A stretch of 64,000 nucleotides of DNA, taken from the NCBI RefSeq assembly GCF_000283155.1, contig NW_004454216.1, positions 10,136,670-10,200,669 of the forward strand, in the 5' to 3' direction. The stretch is from Ceratotherium simum simum. Lineage: Eukaryota > Chordata > Mammalia > Perissodactyla > Rhinocerotidae. Position numbers and translations under genes: made by a program. A model generated the notes under the pieces. That model was given only the letters and a program-made list of their open reading frames with translations. It ran no database searches and was not told the origin of the DNA. Shown one piece after another: positions 9,976-23,439 of the stretch (position 1 is the stretch's first letter; the number at the start of each line of letters is the position of its first letter).

Positions 9976-12900
9976 CTCTAGTTTATGTTACTACTCTATC
10001 TAATGGAGTTTAGTTCTGAAAAGATACTGTTCTTAAAAGTTGTTATTTTTCTTTGAACTTTGTATCTCCCTCCTGGCTTGCACTTTTATCTAATTTATTG
10101 TGATTCACAAATGTGACCTTTTTCCTCCTGGACTCTACTCTCATAACTCTAAATTTGCCACCTACCATTTCATGGACGTCCAATAGAAAATCAAACTCAT
10201 GCCAACACTGAGCTCATGTGTTTATTCATCCATTTACTATTGTCCAGACACTGCTTGGTCCAAGAGCACTGCTGGCCCAAGAGCCCAACAGTTTGTTGGA
10301 TATAGTATTCTTATGTCTTGATGTTTTTCCCCTTGTGACTTTTGGGTATGGCTTCACTGCATCCTGGTATTGAATGACGTTGCTAACAGTGTGTCTGAGG
10401 ACAATCTGAATTTTTTCCTCTTGGTGACTCACTTGTGTTTTTTTTTTTTTTTTTAACTAGGATATATGTTAGTGTTCATCATTCTACGTAACATAATCTT
10501 TTCACATTTTTATTTTGCTTACTCTTCTTAATTCTGTGTTTTCATCTATGTCTGCATAAATGTTTCCTTTATTCATATTATGATTTTCCTTTCTTGTCTA
10601 CTTTTTCTACCAAGGCCCGTTAACTGATATTTTATATCCTCCTGTCTCATCATCACTACCATGAATTATTGTATCTTTGCTGTGACTTTTCCTGATTTGT
10701 TAAGTTATTCAAATTCATGAAAGCATGCTCTTTGGTGGTAAAATTTTTCTCCATCTGTGGTTTGTTTTTCCTGTTCTTTCCCTTATTGTATTTTCTAATA
10801 GTTTTCAGTTCATTTTTTATTATTCCTCATCTCTGAATGTGATGAGTTTTAACAAGCTGATTTAATTACAGAATAGTCATTGAAAAAGTGAGCAGAACAG
10901 GGTTCTCAGACAGTGAGGATTCTCCCCAATTCATGTGGAAGTTCCTTATGACACAGAGCTGTATGCATTTCATGAACTGTTTCTTTTCTTCAGCCGGCAG
11001 GATTTGCAGCTACAGGGATCATCGTGGTTCTGAATCTCTTCCCAAACAGCATGTGCAAATCTCTTCCCTGTGCACACAGCATGCTTTCTGCCTTATCTCC
11101 TGTTCCTCTGGGTGCTGCTTCAGAGCTGGGGGAGAAACCTAACATCAGTTCCCATGCAATATTTTTGTTGTTCCTGATATGGATTCTGCATTTCTCCCTC
11201 AAGGTGTACCATCTCCTGTGCACGGCTATGCACTGATGGCTCGAGAACTTGAAATTATTTGCTCTGGTCATCGTTTTGTACCTATTTTACCTCCACTGTA
11301 TAGCCTCTCACACATTGTAGTTTGGGTTATAAATATCTTCCCCTTCTCTGAAGACAGGACTTTCATTTTTGTTTCCTGTTCTTCTTTTTGATATGCTTTT
11401 CAAGAGGACAAAGGGACAGGACCATTTTTTTCCACCATTTAACAGTTGAAAGTGAACCTATACATTTAGATCTAAGCTATGCTAAGAAATACTATCTCCG
11501 AAGGACAGAAGGGCAGTTTCACCCCCTTTTATTAACATTAGATTTCCAGTCCAATTCAAATGTATATATTTTTTACCCAATTAGAAATGCACAAAGAAAA
11601 AAATGTCATTGCAACAAATAAATGCCAATAATTTGGACACTAAAAATGCCGGCATTGCGTATTTTTGAGCACACAGTGAGTTTAATGCTTGACTGGATTT
11701 TAGGCTGTAGATACTTTAAGGAATTAGGGGATCAATTTTTCTAAAGTAGCTGTTTAAACAAATTCAATTGCAAATAAAGAAGTCAATTGGTGCTCAAAGG
11801 TCTGTATGTTCCCATAGACTAAGTGTTGTGCTGAAATGGCAGCAAAGCGGGTGCATAATTTCTTGCAGTGGTAAAGAAATGTACTTTTTGTTAGACCAAT
11901 ATAGGCATTATAATGTAAAGATCTTATTTGCAGCAATGGTTTAATGCTATTCTGCAGTCAATGGGAATTCACTTTGATATTTCAATCTCGATTATGTCAC
12001 AGGGAATTTTCCTTTTTGCCAGCTTTAGTTTGGTAACTAGTTCATATACCTGTGATGGATGAATGCAGAACAATGATATATCTAAGGCAAATACTGTGTG
12101 TTTTTGTTTCCTCTATTTATGCATGGGCTTGGAAATGAGTGGCTCTTTGACTATGTTGTGACATGATCAGGTACTCTGTGCAGGATCTATGAGAGAAAGG
12201 GAAGGAAACAGAACAAAAAAGGGAGGAAATGCTACATGATCATTTATGAAAATGGAGAATGATACTTGGGAAAAAATGGATTTCTGTTTTGGAGAGCTCT
12301 TGCTTGGTCAGCTCTTTGTGTGTTTGGAACCCGTGTAGTCATCTGAAAAAACTGTTCTTATCTGAACAGTTCTTCTTTATCAACAGCAGAGGGAAATTTT
12401 CGAGGTAGGGCAATGCATATCAATCTTGAAATTTCTACAAGAAGGCCAAAGTTCAAAGTGTACTTCAAGAAGCATGGAATGGTTTTTCAAGGATCAGCTT
12501 TCACCATTCTCAGATTGATAGATTCTTAGTGGGTTATGGTGAGAAGGGACTTAGATAACAACATGCCCAAAAGAAACATTCTTTAGGGACAAGCTGTCTC
12601 AGGAGATTAGTGACAGGACACATGGAAACTTCAACCTCAAGGTCAATAGCTTCAATCTACCTTTAGTCAATAGTGGCTAGGAAGTCATTACAGCTCAAAT
12701 GCCGGCTAGTGTGCTGGGAGAAAGAAGGAAGGTGTTCCAATCTTGCTCTTTGAAAGCATTTCTATCACAAGTCCAAATTTGAACATAAGAGGAGATTTCC
12801 ACACATACACGAGCACTCATACTCAGGCAAATGTAAGCACACAAGCACACACACACATCCACACACATATAGGAATAGAACCGGAAGAAGGCTCAGAGAC

Positions 12901-13479
12901 ATTTTAAAAGTGTTCCTGAGCAGCAGGATTATGGGTGATTTTAAATTTCTTCTTTTTGCCAATTGCTGTTTTCTAAATGTTATACAATGAAATATATTCC
13001 TTTTTGTTATAAGATAAAAATTATTAGATTTTCTTTCTCGGGCTTGACTTTTATAGAATTTAAAGATAACTCCATCATTTTCTTCAACTGTTTCTCTCTT
13101 TAGAACCTGTCTTTAAAATACCGTGGCCAGTAACTCTTCAGTGAAGCATTCAATCTTGTCTGAAGTAGCTGGTCCAGTAGCTGATCTTCTCATCTTCTTC
13201 AATATTTAGTACTTATGCCTCCCATCAGGTATCAAATACCTCCAAAGACCTCCGAGGGACGATCCAAATATTTTTCAGACTCAATATTGTTTTAGAAATT
13301 TTTATTCTGTTTTCTTCTTTCTTTTTATAAAAAATATACTTCTCAATGAGAGTGAGTGCAAGCTCACTTTTTTTAAAAAAAAAGGTATAGTAAAAGCTTA
13401 TAATAAAAAAAAAGTACCCACGGGCCTCTGTGCTATCTCTTCACAGCTCTCATCTTGCTCTTCAGAGATAATTACGTTT
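9976..13479. other. Unassigned AT-rich DNA
   Basis: About 3.5 kb without a supported gene. Short frames on both strands between 10,888 and 11,621 overlap heavily and share no domain with known proteins that I recognise. A poly-T run lies at about 10,439-10,454, and a short imperfect (CA)n tract at about 12,838-12,868. Some of it may be decayed LINE sequence that I cannot assign. Confidence 0.45.
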
Positions 13480-13910
13480 AACATAGATTTATTTATTTAC
13501 TCACCAAATAGCTAATAAAGGCCTACCGTATATCAGACACTGTTCTAACTGCTATGAATTAGCAGTGAGCAAGGTCATACAAGTCCTTTCCAATATGGAA
13601 TGTACATTCTTGTGGAGAAGACAAGCAAGGACACGAATAATGAGTATATAACACATCATCCATTGAATGGTTTAAGTGCCAAGAAAAAATAATGAAGCAG
13701 GGAAGGAAATATAAAGTATTTGGAGGGCGTAAAATATTAGCTAGATTATCAAGGGAAGGCTTCTTTGAGGGGTGACCTCTGTCACCTGAGGGAATTCAGT
13801 GAGTTAGTCAAGAGGATATCTAGAGGCAGAGGTTTCTGGGCAACAAATGCAAAGGCCTTGAAGCTGGAGTATGTCTGGTGCCTCAAAGGACCCTCAGTTA
13901 TTCATGTTCC
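13480..13910 (+). repeat. Diverged dispersed repeat, copy 1
   Basis: The run 'actgttctaactgctatgaa', 'cagtgagcaaggtcatacaa', 'gaagcagggaaggaaa' and 'gcaaaggccttgaagctggag' is an ancient interspersed motif series. It recurs in the same order and orientation near 24.9 kb and 32.5 kb. The start resembles an L2/MIR-type 3' motif, but I could not settle the family. Confidence 0.5.
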
Positions 13911-15185
13911 CGCTAGTATTTTTCCTCATAACTAATCAATACAATTTATTAATATTAGACATGCTCTATTGAATCCCACCAATATGTGAGTCATTGGCTC
14001 TCTGCAACACTACTCCCCCATGCCACTTGCCCTCCCTTGTCCCCTATCACAGTAATATTAGAATATTTAGTTAAATTGATTGTCAATTTTTACATTATTT
14101 TGACTATGCAAATAATATTCATAACAACTAATGACCACAACATGCTTTGACTTTTTTTGCATGAGTTACTTTTTCTAAAATTAGTAACGACCTCATTCTT
14201 TATTAGTGTGGCTTGTGATGTAACTAATTACTATTTTCCAAACACTTCAATATTCATATTTAAAGCCTATCAGCATTTATTATCTTTTACTGCCCCTACT
14301 CTATTCAGTCTTTCTTATTAGGGACACTCTCGCTGTTAAGGCTACTACCTTTCAGCAGGCACCTTTTGTTTTTCATTTTGGGATTCCTTTTGCTGATCAT
14401 CTCTCTGTTGAATCTCTTGTTACCTGGATCTCATCTCTTCTTTCTTGGCATTTCATGTGTCTTATTGGACTATCCAATATCAATTTCACTTCTTCATTGG
14501 TGGCTGATGCTTGCCTTTGTTTGTGCAGTTACCCTTTATTATTTACTTTTGACTTCAGTCTTCCATTAGTTGCAGCCCAAAGTACCCAAGAAGACACAGA
14601 ATTTAAAAGACTATATACAGTCTCATGTAACAAGAAGTCCAGAAGCAGTTTGACTCCATGTCTGGTTAATCCAGTGGCTCAACAACATCATCGTGGATCC
14701 AGATTTTGGCCATCTGTCCACTTCCAGTTTTTGGTATCCTCCATCATGGTCGCAGCTAGATTTAGCAGCACTAGGCATCACTGGCATCCAGAGAAAGAGA
14801 AAGACACATTTTTTTCTTGTGTCAATATCCAAGTGCCTTAGAGAACTTTTTCTCTAGGAATAATCAGTTTATCCAGAGAAGAATCTTCCAATCCTTCCCT
14901 GAGATGGGGAGTGTTCAGGTAGTAAGGTAGTAGGGTGAAGCGTGTCAAAAACTTCCCTTTCTAGTGGGGAAAGAAGTTTGAGAGTCAAAGAGTTCCATAT
15001 ATTGACTCCCACTTAGTTTCTCTGTTTTCTTATAATACTTCACCCCAGCTGTTTGTTATACCTATTATTCCCCTCTCCAGAGCCTTTCAGAGTGAAAATT
15101 TGTAGAGAATTGACCAGCCTGGAAAGGGTGAATTATGCTTCTATTTGTTCAGATTTGAGAGGTGGGATTTTTGGAACCCACTATT
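13911..15185. other. Mostly unassigned DNA
   Basis: No gene is supported. The part near 14,620-14,880 ('acaagaagtccagaagcag' onward) looks like decayed interspersed-repeat sequence, possibly the 3' UTR of the antisense L1 that follows, but the match is weak. The overlapping frames at 14,366-14,841 lie on both strands and are not convincing. Confidence 0.4.
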
Positions 15186-15189
15186 CTGT

Positions 15190-15480
15190 GTAAAATGATT
15201 TGTGTGGACATAATTTTTCATTTCTATAGGATATATTCCCAGGAGTGCAATTTCTGGGCAGACATTGAGTGATTGATTAGTCTTTAAAAAGCTGCCCAAT
15301 TATTTTCCAGAGTGGAGGTACCATTTTACATTCCCACCAGGAATATATGTGAGATACTGTTTCTCTGCATCCTCACCAGCTTTTGGTATTATTACTCTTT
15401 TTTAATTTTAGCTGTTCTAATATATGTGGAGTGATATCCCATCATAGTTTTAATTTTCATTTCCATAATAGGCAATGATA
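15190..15480 (-). repeat. Ancient L1 ORF2 3' end, antisense
   Basis: 'ggatatattcccaggagtg', 'ccagagtggaggtaccattt', 'acattcccaccagg' and 'ttttaattttcatttcc' match the reverse complement of the end of L1 ORF2. It is heavily mutated, with no open frame. Confidence 0.7.
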
Positions 15481-15739
15481 TTTATTGCTGTCAATATTTT
15501 ACCAGTTCAAGTAAAGCATAGAGACCTCACTACCTTTTCCCCTTTATATCTTACAATTGTCTTAAATATTTCCTCTAGTACTTTAGAAACCACATCAGAC
15601 ATAACATAATTTAGGAAACACAAAAAGAGAAGGATAGTATATTACATTTACCTATATTTCTACTCTTTCCCTTGTTCTTTCTTCATAGCCGATGTTTCAA
15701 ATTTCCTTTTTTTATCATTTTATTTCTGTTTGAGGTACT

Positions 15740-17750
15740 CCTTTTAGCCATTATTTTAGGATAAGCCTGCTGATGTCAAATTCTCCAAGATTTCCTTTAT
15801 CTGAGAATACCTGGATTTCACCTTCATTTTTTGAAGGATATTTTTGCTGGTTATAGACTTCTGGGTTGACAGTTCTTTTCTTTCAGTAGTGGAAAATGTT
15901 GTGCTATTTCCTTCTGGCCTCCATGGTTAGAAATTTGCTGTCATTCCAAATTTTATTCCTCTGTAGACAATGCATCATTTGTTTCTGGGTACTTTCAAGA
16001 TATTTCCTATGTCTTTCATTTTCAGAAGTTTGGCTATGGATTTATTTGGATTTATACTGTTTAAAGTTTGCTCAGCCTCTTGAATCTGTAAGTTTATGTC
16101 TCTTGGTCAAAGCATGAATTTATGAGACATTATTTCTTTGAATACTTTTCTTTTTATTAAGACTTTATTTTTTTTAGAGAAAAGTTTTCAATTCATAACT
16201 AAGTTGAGGGAATTTGAATACTTTTTAAGCCCCACTTTTTTCCTCTTTCCTTTTAGGACTTTGATAACATGAATACAACATCTTTTGTTATAGTCCCCTA
16301 GGTCCCCGAGGCCCTGCTCTTTATTTTTTTCACTCTATTATCCCTCAATTGTTCAGATTGGGTAATTTCTATTGTTCTATCTTTGGGTTCATGGATTCTT
16401 TTCTTTGTCCCTTCCATTCTGCTGTTGAGCCCGTAATTGAGCTCTTTACTTTGATTATTTTATTTTATTTATTTATTTATTTGAGGAAGATTGGCCCTGA
16501 GCTAACATCTGTTGCCAGTCTTCCTCCTTCTTTTCTCTCCAAAGTCCCAGCAGATAGTTTTGTATGTCATAGTTGTACAATCTTCTAGTTGCTCCATGTG
16601 GGACAGCACCTCAGCATGGCTTGATCAGTGGTGCGTAGGTCCGTGCCCAGGATCCAAACCAGTGAACCCTGGGCTGCCAAAGCAGAGCACGTGAACTTAA
16701 TGGCTATGCCACAAGGCCGCCCCTCATTATTTTATTTTCTATTTCTAAAATTTTTATTTGATTTCTCTTTGCATCTTCTACTTTTTTGCTGACACTTTTT
16801 AGTATTTCATTTGTTTCAAGCACTTCTGAAATCACTTAATTAACCATTTCTATGAAGGCTGCTTTAAAATCTTTGTCAGATATTTTGACATCAGTGTCAT
16901 ATTGGTGTTGGTATCTATTGATTGACTTTCCTCATGTAAGTTGAATTTTTCCTGGTTCTTAATGTGATGAGAGTTTTGATTATAACCCTGAACATTTTGG
17001 GTCTTGTTTTGTGAGAACTGGATCTTATTTAATCTTATCTTTTTTCACAAGGATTCACCCTGTTTATGTGAAGTGTGAAGGTCTGTGTGGGCGAAAGCTC
17101 TGTTCGCCACACTAGGCCTCTATGTTAATACCATGGGAGGGAAGCAGAATGTCAACTAGCCACCCCATGCACCATCTCACTCCACCTCTTTGCTGCCATG
17201 TGGGGGTAGAGTTTACGCTTTGCGTTTTGTCCTACTGACACCAATCAGGTGAGGGGAAGTGGCAGGCCAACTTGCTCTACCTTGCTGTTGTTGGATGGGA
17301 CCAGAACTTTAGCTCCTCAACAGCACCACTGATTCTATAGGATAGAGGAAAGGTTTTCCCTTGATGTTTGGCTGAATTGGGATGTGTATTTTTAAACAGG
17401 TGTTCTGTGCTTCTAGGTCACCCATTTCCTGGTCCTTTGGTTACAGTGTTTAGGCTTTTCTTGGGGCTTCTTTTCTTATCTGTGCCAGTTGGCAGTTTCA
17501 GGTTGTAGGTTTCTCCAGTGCCCCATCCAAGATATATGCAATGCAAAAAGAAAACCCAAAGAACTCATCACCCTCATCATCATATTGTTCTTCAAGTCCT
17601 ACAGTCTCTACTCAGTCTACCTTCTTCATTTACCTTTCAGAGTCTTTCTACATTTGCTTATTGTATTATGTCCAAGATTTTTTTTGTTCTATGAACGAAG
17701 TCTAGCCAGGAATGGGCCCTCCCATCTTAGCTACAACCAGAACTCCTGAC
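15740..17750 (-). repeat. Ancient L1 ORF1 and 5' region, antisense
   Basis: Reading plus to minus, this holds the antisense of L1 ORF1 ('caccttcattttttgaagg', 'ttctggcctccatgg', 'tattgttctatctttgggttc', 'ggctgctttaaaatctttg'), then the 5' UTR with 'actaggcctc' blocks. Most of ORF2, which should lie between this and the piece at 15.2-15.5 kb, is missing. That implies a deletion or two separate insertions. An ERE interrupts it at 16,467-16,725. No intact ORF1 frame remains. The plus-strand frames here (15,896-16,694) are shadows. Confidence 0.7.
16467..16725 (-). mobile_element. ERE-type SINE, antisense
   Basis: The reverse-complement layout is clear: A/T-rich tail first (tttatttatttattt), then 'gaggaagattggccctgag', the 'cccagcagatag' block, the tRNA-like part ('caggatccaaacc') and head ending 'aaggccgccc'. 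A 13 bp target duplication, attattttatttt, lies at 16454-16466 and 16726-16738. The insertion is in antisense L1 sequence. Confidence 0.93.
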
Positions 17751-18180
17751 GTTCATCTTTCAATTTATTTCACAACATTATTCCATTCAGTTGACATATT
17801 ATATTGAATAGCATCATCCACCAATTTGTCCATCCATCCATCATCCATTTATTCTTCCTTCCTACCATTCTTTTATCCACAATGCATTTGGTGTGTGGTG
17901 AGTAGGTATGAGGTACTATTCTGGAAGTATCTGGGCTGTGGGATGGGAAACATGACTACCAAGACTAAACAGCCCCTAGACAAGTCCATACTTTATTATA
18001 GGAGACACCATTGAAAAAATGAATTGTATTCCACATAGGAGAACAAAAGACAAATCGTTGGATTTGTTTACGTGCATAATATTGATTTATAATAAGCAAT
18101 AAACATTTTCTTGAAAGGGAAGATTATTTGTAAAATGTAAATATGTGGCACAAAGGATTGACATGAAAGACAAAGTCCTC
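17751..18180. other. Unassigned DNA
   Basis: Contains short imperfect (CATC)n runs near 17,815-17,850. No gene or assignable repeat is visible otherwise. Confidence 0.5.
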
Positions 18181-18191
18181 CCCACCCACTG

Positions 18192-18511
18192 TTTTTTTTG
18201 TTTTTTTGGTTTTTTTTTTTGTGAAGAAGATCAGCCCTGAGCTAACATCCATGCCAATCCTCCTCTTTTTGCTGAGGAAGACCAGCCCTGAGCTAAAATC
18301 TATTGCCAATCCTCCTCCTTTTTTTTCCCTTTGTCTCCCCAAAGCCCCAGTAGATAGTTGTATGTTGTAGTTGCACATCCCGCTAGTTGCTGTACGTGGG
18401 ACGCCGCCTCAGCATGGCTGGAGAAGCAGTGCGATGGTGCACGCCCAGGATCCGAACCCGGGCCGCCAGCACCAGAGCGCATGCACTCAACCGCTAGGCC
18501 ATGGGGGCGGC
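18192..18511 (-). mobile_element. ERE-type SINE, antisense, long form
   Basis: Poly-T with G interruptions leads into two copies of the 'gccctgagctaa' body segment (about 18,234 and 18,286), then the 'ccccagtagatagttgtatg' block, the tRNA-like 'ggatccgaacccgggccgcc' part and the terminal gcggcc. The 11 bp target duplication cccacccactg lies at 18181-18191 and 18512-18522. Good tRNA-box preservation suggests a fairly recent copy. Confidence 0.95.
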
Positions 18512-18522
18512 CCCACCCACTG

Positions 18523-19490
18523 GTTTTGATCATGGTAGTTATGTAGATGCTTAAGTTACCTTTTGGTATCAGACTGCCATCTGAGTCACCGGCACCCTAC
18601 TCCCCTCCTCCAGTCCTGAGAGTGTATCTTGCAGTCCTTTGAAAGCTCTGAAATACCGGGACACTCTTATAGTAAGGATTACAATCCATAAATAGTATTC
18701 ACAAAATAATCTGTTTACAATTGATCTTGGCTAATAATATTTCATTTTCTTCACTGGCAGATTTTCTGTTGAAGCTGCAATGTCTCCCAAAGCATGGAGC
18801 ACAAAGGGATCACCTTGTTTACTGTACTCCAGTGACAGCTGCCACCAGTCACAGACAATTGCAAACCCTCAGGTCAGATATACTAAGCCAACCAGAGTGT
18901 CATAAATTGCATGTGTGAATTGCCCAGGGGCCCCTAGCTAAGTCTGCAAAAGAGCTGGACACAAACTTCTGACTCTTCCCACACAACTGTCTCGCCTCCC
19001 TGAATCAAAGTCTCAGTACCTTGTTCTTTTACTGTCGTGGGTATCTCCCTTAGCTATTCTTGTCAGCTGTCTCCTCTAATCTCTGCAGGCTCAGTAACAA
19101 TTTCCATTTTTTTCTGACCTTATTAACAGGTGGTACCAAAGATATATGTGTCATTATGCCATGGAAATAGATGTCTTCTTAATTTGGTCTCTCTCCTATT
19201 ACTATGTTGCTAACACACACACATACACAATTTTTCTCTGTATTTTTTTGTATGTATTATGATATAAATATTACCCTTGTGTTGTGTTCTGAGGAAGCTT
19301 AGTCTCTAAACATGGTCCTTAAAATGTTCTATGGCAAAAAGTTTACTTATTGCAGCTCGTGGGATTAACAGTGCACATTAGTACTATCAAAGAAATAGTA
19401 CTGTTAGTACTATTAAAGAAATCTTATTTGTTTAACCTTATGTTTCAAACTTATTGACCAAGACAAATTTTTATAATATTTTTGAAAATT
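18523..19490. other. Unassigned DNA
   Basis: No gene is supported. A small direct repeat, tagtactat(c/t)aaagaaat, occurs twice at about 19,380-19,423, and a short (CA)n tract at about 19,214-19,229. Confidence 0.5.
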
Positions 19491-19494
19491 GTTT

Positions 19495-20075
19495 TTATGA
19501 AAGTATTGTTTTTATACAGTGTAGTGTACCAATCTCAAGTTTACAGTTTGTCTAGCTTTACGCATGCAAACATCTACGCAATCCACACCTCCCAATCAAG
19601 ATAAAAAACATTTCGTCACTGCAGGAAGTTCCTTCTCCTTCACCGTCAATCCATGAATCTGTGTTCTACCGTTGCACATCATTTTTGTCTATTTGTAGAA
19701 ATGGAGTCATACATATACACTCTTTTGTGTCTAGCTTATTTTGGTCAGCATACTGTTTTTGAGATTCAGCCATTGGGTGTATTTCAGTAGGTCAATCACT
19801 TCTATTTCTCAATAGTCTTTCATTGTATATCTCAGGTTTGTTTATTAATTCTCTTGATGGACACAAAGATGGTTTCTATTTTTGGTTATCATGAATAAAT
19901 CTGTGATAAGTGTTCTTGTACAAGTTTTCTGTGGACCTATGCTTTTGGATGAATCCCTAGGAGTGGATTTAAGGGTCGTAAGGTAAATGTATGTTTAACT
20001 TTTTACAAAACTGCCAGTTTGTTATCCAAATTAGTAGTACCATTTTACACTGCCACAGAAGTGTATGAGGATTTC
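19495..20075 (-). repeat. Ancient L1 3' end, antisense
   Basis: 'cctcccaatcaagataaaaaac', 'gcaggaagttcc', 'atggagtcatacatatacac', 'ttttgagattcagcc' and 'tccctaggagtgg' are the reverse complement of old L1 3' UTR and ORF2 3' end, in proper order. It is truncated at about 20,075 and has no coding potential. Confidence 0.75.
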
Positions 20076-21889
20076 TGACCATAAAGTTGTTTTTGTATTT
20101 TTTTGTCAAACACCTGGTAACAAAGTACGCAATGTGAAATGCTAATGTAGCCATTATAGAAATGAGTATGGTCAAAAGGGATGAGAAAAATAGGAGCCTA
20201 CGTTTTAAAGGTCTGTTTCAGAGCAAGTCAGCCATATGTCTCGAGTTTGCTCCATTCATGACTCAAAGTTTTCTTAAGGAGTAACGACTCTCTGGTGACT
20301 AAGGGATTTTAGGTATTTCTTCATATTTCTATAGACTGTTCAGATAATTTCACTGCAAAATGTTATTCAATTAAATTACAGAAGCTGGTGCAAAATTTCT
20401 GGTCCAGTTATCCCTATATAGTAGACTTGGTAGTTCTTCTGGAAATTCATATTTCGTTTCACTGTGTATTAAAATAGCGGGTATTGAATGACAATAAGAG
20501 ACGGGTTATTGAAAGGGGAAATTTTCTTTTCAGTTCTATAGATTGAAACTCCATGGTGTTCTTACAAGGAAGCTTGAGTTTTGTAAACATTATTTAAACC
20601 TGGACTATTTGTCGTGTAGCTTGGCTAATAACACTCAGGCAGTTCTCTTGAAGCGTTCTAAAAACGTGTGCTTTGCAAGGTCATTTATTCACGATAAATA
20701 ATCATGTTTATGTTTTGTATGAGAGAATGTCTGTTTACCCAGGGTAGGTTGAAGAAGGGTTAACAGATTTTTTTTGGCTTAGCAGGCAGAATGAGAATAC
20801 ATTGACTCACAACTACTGAGTCGCTCACATCCACTTGGCCCCTAAAATCTTCTAAACATTTTATGATATATTTTCTATTCATAAGTACATATAATGGTAG
20901 GGTAGGGAAGGGCCTTAAAAACGTCTCGTCAAAACTTTCATTTGATGCTTGAATTTCCTCTAAACCATCTTCTCCAGTTGTTGTTTACCTTCAACTATGG
21001 AAGTTTTTGCTTCATTAGTCATGGAGGTCTATGAAACATATTTTTATGGGATGGAGATGAGTTTCATCATTCTGTTCTCACACGTGTCATGCTTCCTTTT
21101 TTATTCCAAGACAAAAAACAACATGGAGAGTGTACATGATGACAAAAGGCACACTCCTTACCTGATACTAAGTTTCAAAAAGAAGGGGAGGTAGCTTGAT
21201 GCCTTTCAAAGTGGAAAACACAGATTAACACAGTTGGAAAGCACCATGGCGTCTGCACCTAAAGACCACAATGCCACAGCCACCAAAACACCTTCTTTTC
21301 TGAGATTCCTCCATGTGCGATCATCAGCCCAGTGTCATTCACTTCTTACTAATTTATTATTTATTGGTCACAGCTCGTCTCCAATTCTGAGATCCTGCAT
21401 CAGACTATTATTGCTATTGTTCTAATTTATTACTTTAATTTTTTATTGTGAAATATTTTCTCCCCGGAGAGAACAAATGAGTATTTTAGGAATCACGATT
21501 TTAATCTACTCTCACCAACCCAAACTAATAATACTCCAAATAAATGCATTTTCTTTTTTAACTAAGTTTTATTTTTAAGAAAAGTGATATGAGTGTCAGA
21601 GAGTAGGAGGATGTCTGACTGAGACTATCTCCCAAAGCGTTTTTGTTAAAAAAAAATCAGAATTTCTCTTTCTCTAGATACAGCAACCACTCATTGCTGT
21701 GATTATCATGAGCCTCTTCTTATCTTGTAAACGTTTAGATTGCTTTGGAAGGGACCGAGGGTGAAGAGGGATGAAAATAAAAGCTAGGGGTTACAGGTAG
21801 CCCTTCGGTTCCAGTTGAGCGTTGCTTACGTACTGTGGACGGGGATACACTAGAGTCCCTTGTGAACAATCATCAGCCTTTTATGTGAT
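20076..21889. other. Unassigned DNA
   Basis: No gene or assignable repeat is visible in about 1.8 kb. The small frames at 20,997-21,194 and 21,234-21,425 show no known domain. Confidence 0.5.
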
Positions 21890-22481
21890 TGTGGGGGGCA
21901 GAAATCTAGGATGCCCCCTAAGATTCTGACCATCCTGATGCGCCTGCCCTGTATAATTTCAGGGACTGTGACTATAGTTCATTTCACTCTGGTGATTAGG
22001 TTATGTGGCAGGTAGAGTTCACTATAAGAAAGGGAGATTATCAAGGTGGGCCTAACTTCATCACGTGAGCCCTTGAAAACAGAAAGTATTCTCCAGCTGG
22101 TCACAGAAGACAAAGTCAGAGAGACACACTCTGGCTGACCAGGAAAAAACACCAACATCTCTGTTGTGAACTGCCTATGGATGCCACATGGCAAGAAACT
22201 GCAGGCAGCCTCTAGGAGCTGAGAGGGGTCCCCAGCTAATGGCCAACAGGAAAACAGGGACCTCCATCTTAGAACTGCAAGGAAATGGATTCTGCCAACA
22301 ACCAGTGAGCTTGGAAGGGACTCCAAGCCCCAGATGGTAGCCACACATGACTGACACCTTGATTTCAGCTCTGTGAGACCCTGAGCAGAGCATTCAGCCG
22401 CACCGTGTCCAGATTTCTGACCTGCAGAAATTGAAATAATAAAATTGTGTTGTTTAAAGATTCTAATAGAAAACTAATACA
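21890..22481 (+). mobile_element. MaLR/MLT1-like LTR
   Basis: About 590 bp starting TGTGGGGGGCAGAAA and ending ctaataca. It carries the expected block series: 'aagattctgaccatcctgatg', 'gcagcctctaggagctgag', 'tggattctgccaacaacc', 'caccttgatttcagc', 'tgtgagaccctgagcagag' and 'aataataaaattgtgttgttt', the last including a polyadenylation signal. Flanking 5-mers do not match, so the exact ends are uncertain. The minus-strand frame 21,979-22,344 is a shadow. It is a solo LTR with no internal genes seen. Confidence 0.75.
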
Positions 22482-23435
22482 ATACAATGAGGCAATCAAG
22501 GTGAGTTGGTTTATTAATCAAAAGCTTTATTTAAAGAAAATCATGACAAGTGATAGAGTCATAGTATTTAAATTTTTAAAAACCAAATACATAAGTGTTT
22601 ATTAACATCCTAATTTTTTGGTGTACGACAAATGGATTCTGCCATTGAAATTTCAACGGTATTTTTATATAAATCACATTTATAAAGCTTCCTTTATATT
22701 TTCTAGTTTTCTGTTCTTTAAAGTGGAGGAAGATCTTAAAGGTGGTGGGGTAATAGTCTGATTACAGAATCATTCCAAATGTTGTGATTCTCCCCCAACC
22801 CCTGCTCCCAATCTTTTCAGTTGTCTGGATCACACCTAGTTCCGCAGCAATCATTTAAAGATCCACTTTTATTAAGTCTTTTGAAAGCAGTCAACTTAAT
22901 TTTCATCCATCCAACAACATTTTAATTTATTGTTATCTCAGCATTCTATATCATACTTCATTAAATTATTGATTTTTAGTAACAGATAAAGCTGGCATAA
23001 ACAGGTTTGGGAACAACACGGATGACTGGTATGCATTTAACTTAGTAGAAGTACATACGTGCAGGCACCCAGGCCTATTGGCCACAGTGTTCAATGTGCT
23101 GTGGCTCTCAGTAAGAAGACATGATAGAGGGAGAGGAGAATGTCCTTAGTAAGTAAACTTTTACTTATATTTGGCAAGTAAATAAAGTGGAGGCAGGTTA
23201 GGAGACTTTCTATTAAACATAGCAATATCATTTTTATTGCTTTGTGAAACTTCATCAAAATTAGAGAATAATAATAGTATGCCCCAAAAACTCAGGATCA
23301 AAAACGATCCTGCTAAAAGGATCATTTAAATGTGGACACAAAAATACTTTGTTAACACGAACGTCATTAACTCTTTGAGAGTCAAGTGAATATTCACCTT
23401 CGCACTCTCCAATCTCAAGCTCAGGCAGGCACGGG
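22482..23435. other. Unassigned AT-rich DNA
   Basis: No gene or assignable repeat is visible. Confidence 0.5.
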
Positions 23436-23439
23436 ATTG

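Noticed and set aside
18420..18500. Possible tRNA gene from the B-box-like ggatccgaacc text
   Set aside because: It is the tRNA-derived head of an ERE SINE with target duplications. The same text occurs in other EREs here, and no complete cloverleaf is kept.
22000..22393. 121- and 72-codon minus-strand frames
   Set aside because: They lie inside the MaLR-type LTR and are readings of its non-coding sequence.
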